In this document: piece by piece, positions 18,560-27,240 of the stretch | Numbering within the stretch: the first letter of the stretch is position 1 | How the letters are laid out: each line of letters starts with the position of its first letter | Made by a program: the position numbers and the translations under genes | The notes under the pieces: model-generated | Database searches by the model: none | Seen by the model: the letters and a program-made list of their open reading frames with translations, nothing else | What the model was told of the DNA's origin: nothing | Assembly (NCBI RefSeq): GCF_003859795.1 | Contig: NZ_RQYI01000002.1 | Location: 1-64,000, forward strand | Reading direction: 5' to 3' | Source: Alloprevotella sp. OH1205_COT-284 | Lineage (GTDB): Bacteria; Bacteroidota; Bacteroidia; Bacteroidales; Bacteroidaceae | Length of the DNA: 64,000 nt

Positions 18560-19570
18560 ATGCACCCTTCTTTATTTCATACATCTCCCTATACCGGTCT
18601 GTCTGCTTTTATTACCCGTTATTTTGAATACAAAGTGCAAAAGCTATCCATCAATGCCGAATTCACTTGCCCCAACCGAGACGGCACAAAAGGAAGAGGA
18701 GGCTGTACCTATTGCAATAATCAAACTTTCAACCCCGAATATTGTGCGACGGAAGAGAGCGTACGGCAACAACTGGAACGAGGAAAAACTTTTTTCAGAC
18801 GCGCACAATTCAAACGCGCCCAACGCCGTGGGAAATCACTTTCGGAAACAGAAAAGAAGATGAAATTCTTGGCTTATTTTCAAGCCTATACAAACACCTA
18901 TGGCGAGCTTGATCGCTTGAAAGACCTTTACGAAGAAGCCCTTTCGGTAGAAGACGTGGTAGGGCTGGTCGTTGGGACACGTCCCGATTGCATGCCCGAT
19001 GAGTTGCTGCAATATTTTGCACAACTACACAAACGCAAATTCGTACTCATCGAATATGGAGTGGAAAGTACAAGCGACATCTCTTTGCAACGCATCAATC
19101 GAGGTCATGATTATGCCTGTTCGGTCGAAGCCATTCGGCGTACGGCCGCTCTCGGCATTCCCGTGGGTGCACACCTCATTTTGGGATTGCCGGGAGAATC
19201 TCGAGATTTCACTATCGGACAAGCCGAAACAATCAATAAACTCCCCATATCCACACTCAAACTGCATCAATTGCAAATTGTGAAAGGAACGGCCATGGCA
19301 CGAGAATTTGAAATGCAACAACAAAAGGCTGTTCAAAACGCTGATTTTCAAACGGACTTTCACCTCTATTCGGCAGAAGAATATGCCACACTTGTGGTAG
19401 ACTTTCTCGAACATCTTCGTCCGAACATAGCAGTTGAGCGTTTCACTTCGTCTTCCCCTCGCTCATTGCTCCTTGCTCCCGATTGGGGACTGAAAAACTA
19501 TGAGTTTACTGCATTGGTGGAAAAAGAGTTTGCCAAAAGAGGTACTCAACAAGGTTGTAGGCTGCCATAA
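18560..19570 (+). CDS. TIGR01212-family radical SAM protein
   Basis: The 336-residue protein has KLSINAEFTCPNRDGTKG and GGCTYCNNQTFNP, the extended cysteine arrangement of the TIGR01212 group (YhcC-like), followed by VVGTRPDCMPDELLQ, VLIEYGVES and HLILGLPGE. The family probably binds a 4Fe-4S cluster and SAM, but its reaction is not established. The ATG at 18560 matches the family's N-terminus. The start at 18488 would be nearly leaderless, and one at 18440 lies upstream of the promoter. The gene stands alone between divergent thrS and convergent cca. Confidence 0.87.
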   Translation: MHPSLFHTSPYTGLSAFITRYFEYKVQKLSINAEFTCPNRDGTKGRGGCTYCNNQTFNPEYCATEESVRQQLERGKTFFRRAQFKRAQRRGKSLSETEKKMKFLAYFQAYTNTYGELDRLKDLYEEALSVEDVVGLVVGTRPDCMPDELLQYFAQLHKRKFVLIEYGVESTSDISLQRINRGHDYACSVEAIRRTAALGIPVGAHLILGLPGESRDFTIGQAETINKLPISTLKLHQLQIVKGTAMAREFEMQQQKAVQNADFQTDFHLYSAEEYATLVVDFLEHLRPNIAVERFTSSSPRSLLLAPDWGLKNYEFTALVEKEFAKRGTQQGCRLP

Positions 19571-19571
19571 A

Positions 19572-19613
19572 TTTCCCCTTCACCATGTTTGTTCAAACAC
19601 AGTGAAGGGGAAA
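19572..19613. terminator. Hairpin downstream of the TIGR01212 gene
   Basis: TTTCCCCTTCAC and GTGAAGGGGAAA form a perfect 12-bp stem, with a second inner stem TGTTTG/CAAACA. No strong U-tract follows, so it is either a weak terminator or an RNA-stabilising 3' end. Confidence 0.5.
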
Positions 19614-19707
19614 CGGATGAATAACCGCGATCAGACGGCTTATCGAACACATGCCAAAAATCGTGCTCAGAAGTGTCTTCGGTTCTTTGATGCGTTACAA
19701 ATAAACT

Positions 19708-21249
19708 TTACTTCTCTTCTGCAATGGGAGTCAAACCCATTTTTCGGGCACGCTCGATGACATACGCCAAACCGGCCTCATGATCATTGGGCACATGCCC
19801 GTCAAGAATGGCATCTTTCAAAGAAGATTTCAATGCTCCGATCTCGGCACAAGGCGGCAGTCCGAAAATACGCATAATTTCCGATCCATCGACAGGTGGT
19901 TGAAAATTACGAATCCGGTCTTTTTCTTCGAGCAGAACCAATTTGCGACGCACCAAGCGATAATTTTCATGAAAGCCCCTTTTGCGTTGCTCGTTTTTCG
20001 AGGTGATGTCCGCTTCACATAACATCATCAAATCATCTATATCATCGCCGGCATCAAAAAGCAATCGTCGAACGGCAGAATCCGTAACCTCTTCATCTGC
20101 AATATTGATAGGACGCATATGTAATTCGACAAGTTTCTCTACATATTTCATGCGCTCGTCCAATGGCAGCTTCAAACGACGAAAAATCGGCTTGATCATC
20201 TTCATGCCGATATAGTTATGATTGTGGAACGTCCATCCGAGTTTGTTGTCCCAACGCTTAGAGCGGGGTTTCCCGATGTCGTGAAACAACGTTGCCCAAC
20301 GCAAAAAAAGCAAACGGTCTTTGGAAAAGAGAGGCTCTTGGGTTTGTGTTTTTTCCGAATGTTCGGCTTCGGCCTCTTTCTGTTTACGCACCAAGTTTTC
20401 AAGCACTTCGAGCGTATGATAAAAGTTATTTTTATGTTTCCGCCCATTTCGCTCTTCCACAATGTCGAGCGCAGAAAATTCCGGTAAGATGAGTTCCAAC
20501 AGACCGCAACGATGCAGTTCCACCCAACCTTTGGAGGGATGAGCGGCCAGCATTATTTTGTTGAGCTCGTCAATAATGCGTTCTTGGGAAATAATTTTGA
20601 TACGTTCACGATTACGCTTCAACGCCTCAAAAGTAGACTCTTCTATACGGAAATTGAGCTGAGTGGCAAAACGAATACATCGCATCATGCGAAGCGGATC
20701 ATCGCTAAACGTGATGTCGGGATCAAGCGGTGTGGTTATTATTCCCGCTTGCAAATCGTCGAGTCCGCCAAAAGGATCTACCAACTCACCAAAACGAGCA
20801 GCATTCAGACAAACGGCCAAAGCATTGATGGTGAAATCGCGACGACGCTGATCATCGTCAAGCGTTCCATTTTCCACAATAGGTTTACGAGAATCATGGG
20901 TATAACTTTCCTTTCGTGCACCGACAAACTCCACTTCCTCCTCTATCCGAACTCTTTCGCCCTCTTTTTCCACGGTATGCTTCCACTTTACCTGAGCCGT
21001 ACCAAAGTTTTTGAAGACGGTGCAACGTGCATTTTTCCCTAATTTCTTGGCAAAAGCCTGTGCCACTTCTATGCCCGACCCGACAACGACCACATCTATA
21101 TCTTTTGAAGGACGTTGTAGCAGAAGATCGCGCACATATCCACCGACGATGTAGCCCTCCACTCCCAACTCATCTATCGTTTCAGACAACAACTTAAAAA
21201 TAGGGGTGGACAATATTTCCGCAAACTCGGAAGTAGAAAGAGTTTTCAT
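19708..21249 (-). CDS. CCA tRNA nucleotidyltransferase with HD domain
   Basis: The 513-residue protein has the poly(A)-polymerase/CCA-adding head: VGGYVRDLLLQRPSKDIDVV (metal-binding DxD), RRRDFTINALAV and DDPLRMMRCIRFATQL. A neck domain follows, and around residue 315 there is an HD phosphohydrolase motif (LFHDIGKPRSKRW). It adds or repairs the 3' CCA of tRNAs, which fits the two tRNA genes here that lack an encoded CCA. It is downstream of tsf but separated by a strong terminator, so it is probably transcribed separately. Confidence 0.93.
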   Translation of the reverse strand: MKTLSTSEFAEILSTPIFKLLSETIDELGVEGYIVGGYVRDLLLQRPSKDIDVVVVGSGIEVAQAFAKKLGKNARCTVFKNFGTAQVKWKHTVEKEGERVRIEEEVEFVGARKESYTHDSRKPIVENGTLDDDQRRRDFTINALAVCLNAARFGELVDPFGGLDDLQAGIITTPLDPDITFSDDPLRMMRCIRFATQLNFRIEESTFEALKRNRERIKIISQERIIDELNKIMLAAHPSKGWVELHRCGLLELILPEFSALDIVEERNGRKHKNNFYHTLEVLENLVRKQKEAEAEHSEKTQTQEPLFSKDRLLFLRWATLFHDIGKPRSKRWDNKLGWTFHNHNYIGMKMIKPIFRRLKLPLDERMKYVEKLVELHMRPINIADEEVTDSAVRRLLFDAGDDIDDLMMLCEADITSKNEQRKRGFHENYRLVRRKLVLLEEKDRIRNFQPPVDGSEIMRIFGLPPCAEIGALKSSLKDAILDGHVPNDHEAGLAYVIERARKMGLTPIAEEK

Positions 21250-21260
21250 AAATGCAAATC

Positions 21261-21301
21261 AAAAAAATAAAAGCGAGATGGTCAAGACGACCACCTCGCT
21301 C
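21261..21301 (-). terminator. Rho-independent terminator of rpsB-tsf
   Basis: On the - strand, AGCGAGGTGGTC and GACCATCTCGCT form a 12-bp stem with one mismatch, followed by a TTTTATTTTTTT tract. It lies 26 nt after the tsf stop. Confidence 0.85.
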
Positions 21302-21326
21302 TTTTGAAATCTAATCGGACGTCAGA

Positions 21327-22322
21327 TTATTCGGCGCGGAGCGTGAAACGCTTAAAGGCAGTTACGGTCAAGCCTTTCTGCACACCATCCAGATATTGAG
21401 CCACAGAAAGGGATTTATCCCAAATAAATTCTTGTTCGAGAAGGCAAACCTCCTTGAAGTATTTGCCCAAACGTCCTTTGGCAATGTTTTGAATCATTGC
21501 CTCATTGAGGTTGGCTTCTTTCTCGGCGGCAGTGGTAGCTTTGAGTTGGCGAATTTCATCAGCTTGCGCTTCTGTGATGTTTCCTTTACGAACGCCTTCC
21601 TCAATATGCTCTTCACTTTCGGCAATGTAAGAGTTGAAACCGGCCTTCTTAATGGCAGCTTCAACAGCTTTCTGTACTTGTTCAACCTTTGTTTTTTCCA
21701 CAGCCACCTTAAATTCGGTGTCTTTCACTTCTTGTGGAACACTGCTTTCGTCAATAGCCACGGGGCTTGCAGAAGCAATTTGCATGGCCACGTTGCGACC
21801 CACGGTTTCATCTCCGGGGCAGGCATTGAGAGCCACGAGGGCACAAAGCATGTTGTTGTTTTGGTGATTATAAGCGGCGAGGCATTCACCTTCCACAACC
21901 TGATAACCGTCAAGCTCCATTTTTTCGCCCGTGATTCCGGATTGATCGGTGATACGTTCCGACACAGTGCGGCCGCCAATGTTGAGTGCCTTAACCTCTT
22001 CAATATCTTTGCAACGGGCAGCAATGGCCGCATCAAGGATTTCATGGGTGAGGGCTACGAAATCGGCATTTTTGGCAACAAAGTCGGTTTCACATTTGAG
22101 AGCGAGAATAGCACCGAATTTGCCATCTACTTTTACAAGCACACAGCCTTCCGCCGCTTCACGATCAGAACGTTTTGCGGCAATGGCTTGTCCGCGTTTG
22201 CGAATGAGTTCTACGGCTGCATCAAGATTACCCTCGGCTTCGGCAAGGGCATTTTTACAGTCACTCAATCCTGCGCCGGTCAATGCACGCAGTTTTTTAA
22301 TATCTTCAATTCCTACTGCCAT
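21327..22322 (-). CDS. tsf: Elongation factor Ts
   Basis: The 331-residue protein begins MAVGIEDIKKLRALTGAGLS and contains the UBA-like N-terminus, AAKRSDREAAEG and the core CETDFVAKNADFV, which contacts EF-Tu. It exchanges GDP for GTP on EF-Tu. It is longer than the E. coli protein (283), with the extra length in the dimerisation region. The ATG at 22322 is chosen because the upstream in-frame extension to 22394 is unrelated to the family. It follows rpsB on the same strand, the standard order. Confidence 0.96.
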   Translation of the reverse strand: MAVGIEDIKKLRALTGAGLSDCKNALAEAEGNLDAAVELIRKRGQAIAAKRSDREAAEGCVLVKVDGKFGAILALKCETDFVAKNADFVALTHEILDAAIAARCKDIEEVKALNIGGRTVSERITDQSGITGEKMELDGYQVVEGECLAAYNHQNNNMLCALVALNACPGDETVGRNVAMQIASASPVAIDESSVPQEVKDTEFKVAVEKTKVEQVQKAVEAAIKKAGFNSYIAESEEHIEEGVRKGNITEAQADEIRQLKATTAAEKEANLNEAMIQNIAKGRLGKYFKEVCLLEQEFIWDKSLSVAQYLDGVQKGLTVTAFKRFTLRAE

Positions 22323-22433
22323 TTGGATATAGTGTTTTGCGAGTTTTGTAGTGATAAGAAAGGTCACAAGGTCAATCGGCCGGAATACTATCATTCTTCT
22401 CTACCGACTCACCTTGCAACCTCGTGATCAATA

Positions 22434-23240
22434 TTATTCAGCCGTTTCAGCAGCCTCTGCAGGAGCTTCCTCTGCTTTTTCTACACGGGCACGCTGATTG
22501 CGACGAGGTTTGGCTTCGCCCTCACCGGCAGCTTCGGTATCAACTTTTTCCATCTTGCGTTCTTCAATACCTTCTGCAATGGCTGCACAGCAAGCGTCGA
22601 GAATCACCTCTACACTTTTGGTTGCATCATCATTTGCAGGGATGACATAGTCCACAAGATTGGGATCGGCATTGGTATCAACGATGCCGAATACAGGAAT
22701 ACCCAAGCGAATGGCTTCCTTCACAGCGATGTGTTCTTTGCAAACGTCTACCACAAACAGAGCTGCGGGAAGGCGGGTCAGGTCGGCAATAGAACCGAGG
22801 TTCTTTTCCAACTTGGCACGTTGGCGACTGATTTGCAGAATTTCACGCTTAGAAAGATTGGAGAAAGTGCCATCTGCGGTGAGCTTGTCGATGTTGGCCA
22901 TTTTCTTAACAGCCTTTCGAATGGTGGGGAAGTTGGTGAGCATACCACCGGGCCAACGCTCAGTCACATAAGGCATATTTACGGCAGCAGCTTTTTCGGC
23001 AACTGTCAGTTTGGCCTGTTTCTTAGTAGCTACAAAAAGAATGCGACGACCGGACTTTGCAATTTGTTTGAGAGCTTCGGCAGCTTCGTCGATTTTTGCA
23101 ACAGTCTTATGAAGGTCTATGATGTGGATGCCATTACGTTCCATAAAGATATAAGGAGCCATGGCGGGATTCCACTTACGTTTGAGGTGGCCGAAGTGAC
23201 AGCCGGCCTCGAGAAGAGTTTCAAAATTTGTTCTGGACAT
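22434..23240 (-). CDS. rpsB: 30S ribosomal protein S2
   Basis: The 268-residue protein starts MSRTNFETLLEAGCHFGHLK and has the S2 signatures HIIDLHKTVAKIDEA and GIPVFGIVDTNADPNLVDYVIPANDDA. A charged alanine- and glutamate-rich tail follows (about residues 235-268). It binds the 30S head-body junction. It is 111 nt upstream of tsf and probably co-transcribed with it. The 250-nt gap to rpsI contains a possible promoter. Confidence 0.97.
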   Translation of the reverse strand: MSRTNFETLLEAGCHFGHLKRKWNPAMAPYIFMERNGIHIIDLHKTVAKIDEAAEALKQIAKSGRRILFVATKKQAKLTVAEKAAAVNMPYVTERWPGGMLTNFPTIRKAVKKMANIDKLTADGTFSNLSKREILQISRQRAKLEKNLGSIADLTRLPAALFVVDVCKEHIAVKEAIRLGIPVFGIVDTNADPNLVDYVIPANDDATKSVEVILDACCAAIAEGIEERKMEKVDTEAAGEGEAKPRRNQRARVEKAEEAPAEAAETAE

Positions 23241-23302
23241 TTTGAAGTGTATTTATGTTTATCTTTCCTATAAGTTGTAGGGCATTCTAACGCAAGATGC
23301 TT

Positions 23303-23310
23303 CAAACGTA
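23303..23310 (-). promoter_or_regulatory. Possible -7 box before rpsB (TACGTTTG)
   Basis: TACGTTTG on the - strand lies 62 nt upstream of the rpsB ATG within the 250-nt rpsI-rpsB gap. No good -33 element is visible, so read-through from rplM-rpsI is an alternative. Confidence 0.35.
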
Positions 23311-23490
23311 TCAGAATCCTATGATTTGAGGAGACACGTGCCCATTGTTTTATATTTCTTTTCTGCTTTGTTTCGAGCCGAAAAGATGTCAACCAATCCG
23401 CAGGTAGTGCAAGGAGTTTTGTCTATACAGTCCTGCAAATTTGGAAGTTAAACGTTTTTCCTAATTCAGCAAACTTGCCGATAATACAGA

Positions 23491-23877
23491 TTAACGTTTG
23501 CTGAATTGGAAGCGGCGGCGAGCTTTGGGCTGACCGGGCTTTTTGCGTTCGACTTGACGAGGATCGCGTGTCATGAAACCTTCTGCGCGAAGAGCTTTTT
23601 TGTCATCGGCATTGATTTTCACGAGTGCACGAGCAATGGCAAGACGCAATGCTTGGCTTTGTCCCGTAAAACCACCCCCATAGAGATTTACCTTGATATC
23701 GTATTTCTCAGTGGCGTCCAAAAGGGTAAGGGGTTGTTTCACCACGAATTGAAGAATGGTAGAGGGAAAATATTCGGTGAGGTCACGCTTGTTGATGGTG
23801 ATCTTACCGGTGCCCTCGGTCACAAAGATGCGGGCAACGGCGCTCTTACGACGGCCCAATGCGTTGATCATTTCCAT
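23491..23877 (-). CDS. rpsI: 30S ribosomal protein S9
   Basis: The 128-residue protein has the S9 core (MINALGRRKSAVARIFVTEG, GGGFTGQSQALRLAIARAL) and the conserved basic tail RKKPGQPKARRRFQFSKR that reaches the P-site tRNA. It follows rplM by 12 nt, the usual L13-S9 pair. Confidence 0.97.
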   Translation of the reverse strand: MEMINALGRRKSAVARIFVTEGTGKITINKRDLTEYFPSTILQFVVKQPLTLLDATEKYDIKVNLYGGGFTGQSQALRLAIARALVKINADDKKALRAEGFMTRDPRQVERKKPGQPKARRRFQFSKR

Positions 23878-23889
23878 GTGTCAGTGGGT

Positions 23890-24351
23890 TTACTTAATGG
23901 TGTTAATATCAATAACTTTGGGGCTTTGAGCTTCGTGCTTGTGAGTGGCGTCGGTATAGACGTAGAGATTGCGAAGCATTTGAGCACCGAGGCGATTTTT
24001 GGGAAGCATGCCCTTAACGACACGACGGAGGAGTTTATCGGCACCGTTGGGTTTGGAAAGAATCGAAGCAGGTGTGTGTTCTCTCTGTCCGCCGGGGTAT
24101 CCGGTATAAGTGTAGTACACGCGATCGGTCATCTTTTTACCGGTCAAAATAAATTTGTCGGCATTGATGATAATTACATTGTCGCCGCAGTCTACGTGAG
24201 GGGTGAAGTTTGGCTTATACTTACCACGAAGGAGCTTGGCAACTTTTGAGGCAAGGCGACCGAGAACTTGATCGGTTGCATCTACCACTACCCATTCTTT
24301 CTGAACGGTTGCTTTGTTGGCAGAAATGGTCTTGTAGCTTAAAGTGTCCAT
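23890..24351 (-). CDS. rplM: 50S ribosomal protein L13
   Basis: The 153-residue protein shows L13 signatures: WVVVDATDQVLGRLASKVA, DCGDNVIIINADKF and the region ending LLRRVVKGMLPKNRLG. It is an early-assembly 50S protein. It is the first gene of the rplM-rpsI group, with a promoter about 160 nt upstream. A small palindrome (GGGGATTTCCCC, 24381-24392) lies in the leader about 30 nt before the ATG and could be a regulatory hairpin, though nothing else shows feedback control. Confidence 0.97.
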   Translation of the reverse strand: MDTLSYKTISANKATVQKEWVVVDATDQVLGRLASKVAKLLRGKYKPNFTPHVDCGDNVIIINADKFILTGKKMTDRVYYTYTGYPGGQREHTPASILSKPNGADKLLRRVVKGMLPKNRLGAQMLRNLYVYTDATHKHEAQSPKVIDINTIK

Positions 24352-24512
24352 TCTAAGTTTTAAAAATTTGTAGTTACTAAGGGGATTTCCCCGAAAAAAT
24401 AGATTATCTTCATCTGCGATTCACTAACCACTATTTTAGGCCAAAGAAAAATAGCTATTAACACGCAAATGTTTCGCCTCAAACAAGAGGTCTTTGGATA
24501 ATATTCGGCATG

Positions 24513-24543
24513 CAAATTTACTTCTTTATTATTACAACGCAAA
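24513..24543 (-). promoter_or_regulatory. Promoter of rplM-rpsI, TTTG-N19-TAAATTTG
   Basis: On the - strand, TTTG (24540-24543) and TAAATTTG (24513-24520) are separated by 19 nt, an excellent consensus match, leaving a leader of about 150 nt before rplM. Confidence 0.75.
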
Positions 24544-24897
24544 TGTTTGTCATGTGTTTTTCTCTAAAAACAGAGTTTATTTTGTCTTTGTGCGCTTTGC
24601 ACATGGCATATTTGCATGAAACAGGTCAATATCATTCAAAGTAAGTCGCCCTTTCCGCGCAAAGCAGCATCTTTTTGAAGTAATGACTTCTCATTGAAAA
24701 ATCCGCAATTCTGCCACAATCCGACACAAAACCGCTGCGAAACTCACTGCCGAGAACATCGAATTTGCTTGTCGGCACATGAAAATGGCAAAGACCTCCT
24801 ATAAATTAAAAAAGGCCTTTCAAACAAAGGTCGAACATCCCAATCACCCAAACGGGAAGCAAGTAGGAAGTTGTGAAATTTAGGTCTGTGGCAGATT
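24544..24897. other. Intergenic stretch without a recognised gene
   Basis: This stretch lies between the rplM promoter and the first copy of the dispersed element. Reading frames here are short and unconserved. A short A-rich, pyrimidine-rich palindrome around 24810-24830 is the only visible structure. Confidence 0.5.
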
Positions 24898-25497
24898 TTT
24901 CTACTCGTTACTCCGTTTGCACTACTCCTTTGATAAATGCGCCCCGACACATTGAAAGAATATTCGGACAATCCGAAGAGGAGATGCCGCCATTCTTTTA
25001 TAAAAAAGCCACATTCCGCCCCTACCAAGAGTTTTTCTCGTTTTTATCTACATTGTCTACACTACCCTACTTAAACATCAGATATATAATCTGTTGCGAA
25101 TGTAGACAACACGAAAAAAAAACTACATTCGTTGGCACAACCTACACAGAACATCGGGAAGGAATACCAATGTCCGAACTCACAATCATGTAGGCAGTGT
25201 AGTTTTTGGGAAAATCCGTCTACATTCATTTTTGTCTGTGTATCATTGACTTAACCTTCTCCCATGTATATCGGCAAATCGCCACATACATTCGCATACC
25301 ACTGAATTTCAAGGAGATGAAAGGCATAGTGTATGTTTTTCGACGATTTTACGAGATCATCATTGGAGAAAGGTACATAACGAGCCTTCTCCTTATTTGA
25401 CGAGAGGCTTTTTGAAAAAGGAAACTCGAAGTTCCATTATACAGGGCTTCGGGAAAGTTTTTATGCGATGGGGAAGTTTACCGGACAGCGATAAATA
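24898..25497 (+). repeat. Dispersed structured intergenic element, copy 1
   Basis: This copy shares long blocks with 35816-36335 and 56454-57105: the left edge TTCTACTCGTTACTCCGTTT, the block TCTACATTGTCTACAC, GCGAATGTAGACAACAC, GTAGGCAGTGTAG, TGTGTATCAT and TTTTTCGACGATTT. CGAATGTAG and CTACATTCG form a 9-bp stem around 25096-25132. CATACAT near 25287 can pair with GTGTATG near 25330. Compared with copy 3 it lacks a block of about 45 nt on the right. A 106-codon frame crosses it but is not kept in copy 3, which argues that the element is non-coding. It lies upstream of rplM and downstream of ettA. Confidence 0.85.
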
Positions 25498-25498
25498 A

Positions 25499-25529
25499 TT
25501 GGTATCCGATAAAACTTACCGGACACCAA
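25499..25529 (-). terminator. Terminator of ettA
   Basis: TTGGTATCCG and CGGACACCAA form a 10-bp stem with one G-U pair just after the ettA stop on the - strand, followed by an AT-rich TTATTTATC tract. Confidence 0.6.
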
Positions 25530-25534
25530 CATTT

Positions 25535-27229
25535 TTAATCTTCCAACTTTCGATAACGAATACGCTTGGGCTCTTCCGTTCCCAATCTCTTAGCTTTATT
25601 GATTTCATAATCGGAATAGCTGCCCTCGAAATAGAAGACATTTCCGTCGCCCTCAAAAGCAAGGATGTGGGTACAAATTCTATCAAGGAACCAACGGTCG
25701 TGACTAATAACAACGGCACATCCCGCAAAAGCTTCAAGTCCTTCTTCCAAGGCTCTTAAAGTATTGACGTCAATATCATTGGTGGGTTCGTCCAGCAATA
25801 GCACGTTTCCTTCTTGTTTGAGTGCAAGAGCGAGGTGCAAACGATTGCGCTCGCCACCGGAAAGCACACCACACTTTTTTTCTTGATCGGCTCCCGAAAA
25901 GTTGAAACGAGAAAGATAAGCACGTGCATTGATGTCTTTTCCACCCATGCGCATCAGTTCATTGCCCTGCGAAACAACCTCATAAACACTCTTTTGCGGG
26001 TCTATATCTTTGTGTTGCTGATCGACGTAACTGATTTTCACCGTTTCACCGACTTCAAAGGTGCCGGCATCTGCTTTCTCCAATTCCATGATGAGGCGGA
26101 AAAGCGTGGTTTTTCCTGCACCGTTGGGGCCGATGACTCCAATAATGCCATTGGGAGGCAGCATAAAGTTAAGATCGGAGAAAAGCGTTTTCTCGCCAAA
26201 AGCTTTCTTCACATGTTGGGCTTCTATGACTTTGTTGCCCAAACGAGGGCCATTGGGAATGAAGATTTCGAGATGTTGCTCTTTTTCCTTTTGGTCTTCA
26301 TTGAGCAATCTGTCGTAAGAATTCAGACGGGCTTTTCCCTTGGCTTGTCGGGCTTTGGGAGCCATGCGCACCCATTCCAATTCACGTTCCAACGTTTTGC
26401 GACGCTTTGAAGCCACTTTTTCTTCCTGCTCCATTCGTTTAGACTTCTGCTCCAACCAAGAGGTGTAATTGCCCTTCCAAGGAATGCCCTCTCCTCTGTC
26501 GAGCTCCAAGATCCAGCCGGCCACATCGTCGAGGAAGTAGCGATCGTGGGTTACGGCGATCACCGTGCCTTCATATTGGTTCAAATGTTGTTCGAGCCAA
26601 TCGATGCTTTCGGCATCAAGGTGGTTGGTGGGTTCGTCGAGCAAAAGTACATCAGGCTTTTGAAGCAACAAACGACAAAGAGCAACTCGACGCCGTTCTC
26701 CTCCGGAGAGATGTTCGCACTTCTGTTCTGCCGGGGGACAGTGAAGTGCTGCCATGGCTCTATCAAGACGGCTATCCAAATTCCACGCATCAGTGGCGTC
26801 GATGAGGTCTTGCAATTCGCCTTGTCGAGCGAAGAGTTCATTCATCTTATCGGCATCTTCATAATACTCCGGAAGTCCGAACTTATTGTTTATCTCTTCG
26901 TATTCGGCGAGAGCATCCACAATGTGTTGCACTCCCTCTTGCACCACCTCGCGTACCGTTTTGTTGTCGTCCAAATGAGGCTCTTGCGGCAAATAGCCCA
27001 CAGAATAACCGGGAGAAAAAACAACATCTCCTTGATAATCGGTGTCTAACCCGGCAATGATTTTCATCAATGTGGATTTACCGGAACCATTCAAACCGAT
27101 GATACCGATCTTTGCTCCATAGAAGAAACTGAGATAAATGTCTTTAAGAATTGTTTTGTTGGTTTGTTTGATCGTTTTGGACAGACCAACCATTGAGAAG
27201 ATAATCTTTTTATCGTCTACCGTTGCCAT
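25535..27229 (-). CDS. ettA: Energy-dependent translational throttle protein EttA (ABC-F)
   Basis: The 564-residue soluble protein contains two ABC cassettes. The first has [25 protein letters not shown] and LLLDEPTNHLD; the second has [24 protein letters not shown] and LLLDEPTNDID. A charged linker (about residues 245-300) matches the P-site-tRNA interaction motif of ABC-F proteins. There is no membrane domain. In E. coli EttA binds the ribosomal E site and gates the first elongation cycle according to energy state. The ATG at 27229 (MATVDDKKIIFSMVG) was chosen; the in-frame extension upstream overlaps the previous gene. Confidence 0.93.
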   Translation of the reverse strand: MATVDDKKIIFSMVGLSKTIKQTNKTILKDIYLSFFYGAKIGIIGLNGSGKSTLMKIIAGLDTDYQGDVVFSPGYSVGYLPQEPHLDDNKTVREVVQEGVQHIVDALAEYEEINNKFGLPEYYEDADKMNELFARQGELQDLIDATDAWNLDSRLDRAMAALHCPPAEQKCEHLSGGERRRVALCRLLLQKPDVLLLDEPTNHLDAESIDWLEQHLNQYEGTVIAVTHDRYFLDDVAGWILELDRGEGIPWKGNYTSWLEQKSKRMEQEEKVASKRRKTLERELEWVRMAPKARQAKGKARLNSYDRLLNEDQKEKEQHLEIFIPNGPRLGNKVIEAQHVKKAFGEKTLFSDLNFMLPPNGIIGVIGPNGAGKTTLFRLIMELEKADAGTFEVGETVKISYVDQQHKDIDPQKSVYEVVSQGNELMRMGGKDINARAYLSRFNFSGADQEKKCGVLSGGERNRLHLALALKQEGNVLLLDEPTNDIDVNTLRALEEGLEAFAGCAVVISHDRWFLDRICTHILAFEGDGNVFYFEGSYSDYEINKAKRLGTEEPKRIRYRKLED

Positions 27230-27240
27230 ATTTATTGATT

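Noticed and set aside
24873-25193. A 106-codon frame in copy 1 of the dispersed element, with a related 89-codon frame in copy 2 (35862-36131)
   Set aside because: The shared peptide-like stretch is low in information, and copy 3 has a one-base indel and an early stop in that frame, so sequence similarity is better explained by the nucleotide repeat.
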